From Flavobacteriaceae bacterium (lineage in GTDB: Bacteria > Bacteroidota > Bacteroidia > Flavobacteriales > Flavobacteriaceae), in NCBI GenBank assembly GCA_029245825.1, contig JAQWON010000034.1, positions 1-9,899 on the forward strand: a DNA stretch of 9,899 nucleotides. The letters are read 5' to 3'. The notes beneath the pieces are model-generated. The model ran no database searches, was not told the DNA's origin, and saw nothing but the letters and a program-made list of their open reading frames with translations. The translations under genes and the position numbers were made by a program. Below, piece by piece: positions 7,238 through 9,899 of this stretch (within the stretch, counting starts at the first letter, position 1; each line of letters begins with the position of its first letter).

Positions 7238-8758
7238 ATGGAAAATAAAATAATTAATGATAAGTTACCATATCAAAAAACAATTTTAGGACATCCTGTT
7301 GGCCTTTTTGTCTTATTTTTCACTGAACTATGGGAAAGATTTAGTTATTATGGGATGAGAGCTATTCTTGTCCTATATTTAGTTTCTGCAACAAACACAA
7401 AGAATCCTGGACTTGGATGGGACAATAAAGATGCAATTGCACTTTATGGATGGTATACAATGTTTGTATATTTAGCTACTATTCCTGGTGGTCTTCTAGC
7501 AGATAAAATCTTGGGTCAAAGAAAATCTGTTATGTTAGGTGGTTTTCTTCTAGTTTTTGGACATAGTATTTTGGCAATAGAAGCTATGTGGGCATTTTAT
7601 TCTGGATTATTATTTATTGTTTTAGGTGTTGGTTGTTTAAAGGGAAATATTTCTACAATGGTAGGTGGACTTTATAAAAAGGGAGAAAATGATAGAAGAG
7701 ATCTTGGATTTTATATCTTTTATATGGGGATTAATATCGGTGCTGCTGCTGCTGCACTTATTGTTGGATATGTTGGAGAAACAAAAGGCTGGCATTATGG
7801 TTTTGGATTAGCAGGATTGGGAATGGCAGTTGGTCAATTGGTTTATTGGTGGGGGCAAAAGTTTATATTCCATGTAGGAAATATTATTCAGGACAGTAAA
7901 GTTAAAAACAATTCAAATGTTAATTTAGTTTCAGACATTTTTAGGAAGACTAATTCAATAATTGGATTCTCTTTTATGACAATTCTATCTTTAATAATTT
8001 ACTATGTCTTTGGAGCTTGGGATTATGCGTTACTAATATTTGGATTAGCCTTTGCTGTAGGAATAGCAATAGTTATATATAATGATGGGGATTCAGTTGA
8101 AAAAGATAGAATTATAGTTACTTACCTTGCTTTTCTAATTGTAATAGTTTTTTGGGGTGCTTTTGAGCAAGCAGGTGGATTAATGAACGTATATGCTAAA
8201 CAAAAAACAGATCTTTCATTATTTGGTTTTTTTGATGTTCCTGCTAGTTGGTTTCAATCCGTGAATGCAATTTTTATAATAATCTTTGCAACTCTTGTTG
8301 GATCATTTTGGGTTTGGTGGAAAAATAAGGGTAATGAATATTCTTCGATTTTCAAGATGGCAATAGGAGTGATCATTATGGGATGGGGATTTTTCTTTAT
8401 GTCAATTGCAAGCAGTGAGGTGGTTTATGATTCTAATTCTATTATAACTCAAAAATCAGCCATGTACTGGCTAGTTTTTGCTTTCCTTTTTCATACGCTT
8501 GGAGAACTATGTGCTTCTCCAGTAGCTCTTTCTTTTATTACTAAACTATCCCCCTCACGGTGGGCTGCATTTATGATGGGTGCTTATTTTGCAGCAACAG
8601 GAATTGGAAATAAAGTTGCTGGTTTAATTGGAGAAAACGCTTCTAATATTGGAGATTTTTGGACTTTTACAGGAATTGGGATTTTTTGTTCTGTTTTTGG
8701 TCTTCTAGTAATTTTAATAATCAAGCCATTAAAGAGACTTGTGCATGAAGCTGAGTAG
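7238..8758 (+). CDS. POT-family proton-coupled peptide transporter (MFS, PTR2)
   Basis: The 506-residue protein takes up di- and tripeptides with protons across the inner membrane. The proton-binding motif ELWERFSYYG (30-39) in helix 1 fits ExxERFxYYG. Other family marks are GCLKGNIST (132-140) with the conserved Lys135 of helix 4, the PTR2 signature around GFYIFYMGINIGA (157-169), FWGAFEQAGG (305-314) in the helix 7 region, and HTLGELCASPVALSF (419-433) in the helix 10 region with the substrate-contacting Glu423. Many hydrophobic helices are visible throughout. In many homologues the Lys is followed by Pro (KPN); here it is KGN. The ATG is preceded by an A-rich stretch without a Shine-Dalgarno sequence, as usual for the phylum. 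It is divergent from the HMGR operon across 178 bases. Peptide specificity cannot be read from the sequence. Confidence 0.93.
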   Translation: MENKIINDKLPYQKTILGHPVGLFVLFFTELWERFSYYGMRAILVLYLVSATNTKNPGLGWDNKDAIALYGWYTMFVYLATIPGGLLADKILGQRKSVMLGGFLLVFGHSILAIEAMWAFYSGLLFIVLGVGCLKGNISTMVGGLYKKGENDRRDLGFYIFYMGINIGAAAAALIVGYVGETKGWHYGFGLAGLGMAVGQLVYWWGQKFIFHVGNIIQDSKVKNNSNVNLVSDIFRKTNSIIGFSFMTILSLIIYYVFGAWDYALLIFGLAFAVGIAIVIYNDGDSVEKDRIIVTYLAFLIVIVFWGAFEQAGGLMNVYAKQKTDLSLFGFFDVPASWFQSVNAIFIIIFATLVGSFWVWWKNKGNEYSSIFKMAIGVIIMGWGFFFMSIASSEVVYDSNSIITQKSAMYWLVFAFLFHTLGELCASPVALSFITKLSPSRWAAFMMGAYFAATGIGNKVAGLIGENASNIGDFWTFTGIGIFCSVFGLLVILIIKPLKRLVHEAE

Positions 8759-8806
8759 ACAAGGAATAAAATCTTAATAAAGTTCTTTTTAAATTATTTA
8801 TTATCT

Positions 8807-8814
8807 TAATTTTG
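8807..8814 (+). promoter_or_regulatory. -7 element TAATTTTG upstream of the thioredoxin-fold gene
   Basis: An exact match to the Bacteroidota -7 consensus TAnnTTTG, 15 bases before the ATG at 8830, so the leader would be under 10 bases. At the -33 position is TTC (8783-8785), one base off TTG, with a 21-base spacer. This suggests the gene has its own promoter rather than depending on read-through from the transporter gene. Confidence 0.5.
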
Positions 8815-8829
8815 ATTAGAAAAATATAA

Positions 8830-9387
8830 ATGGAATTAAAGAAAACTTATACTATTATTGCCTTTTTTCTTTTAACCAGTTTTATTGACGCTAAAGCCCA
8901 AGAAATTAAATGGCTTTCACTTGAACAGGCTTTAAAAGCTCAGAAAGTTGTTCCTAAAAAAATATTCATGGACGTTTTTACTAAATGGTGTGGGCCATGT
9001 AAAATTTTAGATAATAGAACTTTTAAAAATCGAGATGTAGCAAATTACATAAGCGAGCATTATTATGCGGTAAAGTTTAATGGTGAAGGCCAGGAAAAAA
9101 TTAATTTTTCAGGTAATGTTTTTACAAACCCTAATTATAATCCAGCTCGTGCTAATCGAAGAAATTCTACCCATCAATTTACCCAATTTTTACGTATTAG
9201 GGCATACCCTACGATGGTTTTTATTAGCGAGCAAGGAGATTTAATTATGCCTGTCCAAGGTTATCAGACTCCTCAACAATTAGAATTTTTTTTAAAAATG
9301 TTCAAACAAGGAGACCATCAAGTTTTTTCTACCTCAAAAGACTTTCAAAATTACCGCAAAAATTTTACACCAAAATTCAGAGGATAG
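8830..9387 (+). CDS. Exported thioredoxin-fold protein with WCGPC active site
   Basis: This 185-residue protein has a Sec signal peptide: KK near the start, a hydrophobic stretch (8-18) and an AKA-Q cleavage site after about residue 23, so it should act in the periplasm. The thioredoxin-fold domain follows, with the redox motif WCGPC (53-57, cysteines 54 and 57) and the cis-proline in RAYPTMVF (Pro127). The distance from the second Cys to the cis-Pro is 70 residues, against about 40 in classical thioredoxin, because of an Asn-rich insert (about 85-120, including NPNYNPARANRRN). The intact motif supports thiol-disulfide chemistry; reductase, oxidase or isomerase activity cannot be decided. The start is fixed by the signal peptide and by the -7 element just upstream. 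It converges with lpxB, with 11 bases between the stops. Confidence 0.88.
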   Translation: MELKKTYTIIAFFLLTSFIDAKAQEIKWLSLEQALKAQKVVPKKIFMDVFTKWCGPCKILDNRTFKNRDVANYISEHYYAVKFNGEGQEKINFSGNVFTNPNYNPARANRRNSTHQFTQFLRIRAYPTMVFISEQGDLIMPVQGYQTPQQLEFFLKMFKQGDHQVFSTSKDFQNYRKNFTPKFRG

Positions 9388-9398
9388 TTCATCGTTAT

Positions 9399-9899
9399 TT
9401 ATGATTTTATTGAATTTACGATTAGCCTTGCAGTTGTCTTACTTGCACTTCTAACACCTAATTTTGAAATTAATTTTTGGTATTCTTTTTTTATAGCATT
9501 TTGATTTTTTTTATAAAGTATTTTTTTAAGAGCATTTGATAAATTATCTACAGTAAATTTTTTTTGTATTAGCTCTTCAACAATTTTTTTATTTGAAATT
9601 AGATTAACAAGTGATATGAATTTTAATTTCACAAGTCTTTTAGCAATTTGATAAGTAAAAAAGTTTGTTTTGTAACAAACAACCTGGGGAGTTCCAATTA
9701 TAGCTGTTTCTAGGGTTGCTGTGCCACTTGAAACAATTGCTGCTTTTGATACCTTTAATAAATCATATGTCTGATTTTTTACAACAATTATATTTGTGTC
9801 ACTAAGATATTTTTTATACCAATTAATTTCTATTCCTGGAGCACCAGCCAAAACAAATTGATAGTTTAAAAACTTTTTTGACGTTTCCGTTAAAGTTTT
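9399..9899 (-). CDS. lpxB: Lipid-A-disaccharide synthase, C-terminal part (5' end outside window)
   Basis: The frame remains open to the right edge, so this is the last 166 codons of a gene that should encode about 370 residues; the truncation is due only to the window edge. Recognisable LpxB features are QFVLAGAPGIE (the L is a TTG codon within the gene, not a start), the donor-binding segment SSGTATLETAIIGTPQVVCY, and the following YKTNFFTYQIAKRLVKLKFI and SLVNLI. LpxB (glycosyltransferase family 19) joins UDP-diacylglucosamine to lipid X, giving the lipid A disaccharide, at the inner face of the cytoplasmic membrane. With lptC at the other end of the window, both synthesis and transport of LPS are represented. 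It converges with the thioredoxin-fold gene. Confidence 0.92.
   Translation of the reverse strand, partial: KTLTETSKKFLNYQFVLAGAPGIEINWYKKYLSDTNIIVVKNQTYDLLKVSKAAIVSSGTATLETAIIGTPQVVCYKTNFFTYQIAKRLVKLKFISLVNLISNKKIVEELIQKKFTVDNLSNALKKILYKKNQNAIKKEYQKLISKLGVRSASKTTARLIVNSIKS

Noticed and set aside
8774..8793. Possible terminator hairpin TTAATAAAG-TT-CTTTTTAA after the transporter gene
   Set aside because: The loop would be only two bases, one T is bulged, and the stem has a single G-C pair, too weak for an intrinsic terminator.
9849..9851. TTG as a start codon giving a 150-residue protein
   Set aside because: The frame continues upstream with LpxB-like sequence (LNYQFV then LAGAPGIE), so the TTG encodes an internal Leu of a gene cut by the window edge.
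1..9899. A novel defence, mobile or biosynthetic system
   Set aside because: All genes but one fit known envelope, isoprenoid, uptake or redox families; no integrase, transposase, toxin-antitoxin pair, direct-repeat array or compositional island was found.

Overview
The window looks like a stretch of chromosome from a low-GC (roughly 30% by eye), tightly packed member of the Bacteroidota, most likely a marine flavobacterium. The protein families point there: a GYDIA-type GHMP kinase beside a class II HMG-CoA reductase, a lipoprotein-type LptC, a 705-residue PpiD-like chaperone, and a TPR protein ending in a CWIN-type tail. Start codons lack clear Shine-Dalgarno sequences, and two gaps contain elements close to the Bacteroidota -7 box TAnnTTTG. 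No mobile element, tRNA, rRNA, CRISPR array or sign of gene transfer was seen.

Left block, + strand (1-4848): the 3' end of a TPR protein gene, then lptC, a 65-residue two-helix membrane protein, a CNNM/CBS (CorC/HlyC-like) membrane protein, and a PpiD/SurA-type peptidyl-prolyl isomerase. The first four are abutting or overlapping and probably co-transcribed. The isomerase follows after 48 bases, which hold a promoter-like element. The theme is cell-envelope construction: lipopolysaccharide transport, ion transport and folding of exported proteins.

Middle block, - strand (7059-4845): an HMG-CoA reductase gene followed 4 bases later by a GHMP kinase gene that appears to start with TTG. Together they suggest early mevalonate-pathway steps for isoprenoid synthesis. 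The kinase gene and the isomerase gene converge and overlap by 4 bases at their stop codons.

Right block: a 178-base divergent intergenic region with candidate promoters and a 12-bp palindrome, then a POT-family proton-coupled peptide transporter (+), an exported thioredoxin-fold protein (+) with a good -7 element just upstream, and the C-terminal 166 codons of lpxB (-), cut by the window's right edge. LpxB makes the lipid A disaccharide, so lipopolysaccharide genes lie at both ends.

Every gene is assigned to a known family except the 65-residue protein, whose function is unknown. I do not see a new multi-gene system. The items most worth a second look are the small membrane protein, the HMGR/kinase pair with its TTG start, two A9 tracts inside the HMGR gene, and the divergent regulatory region.
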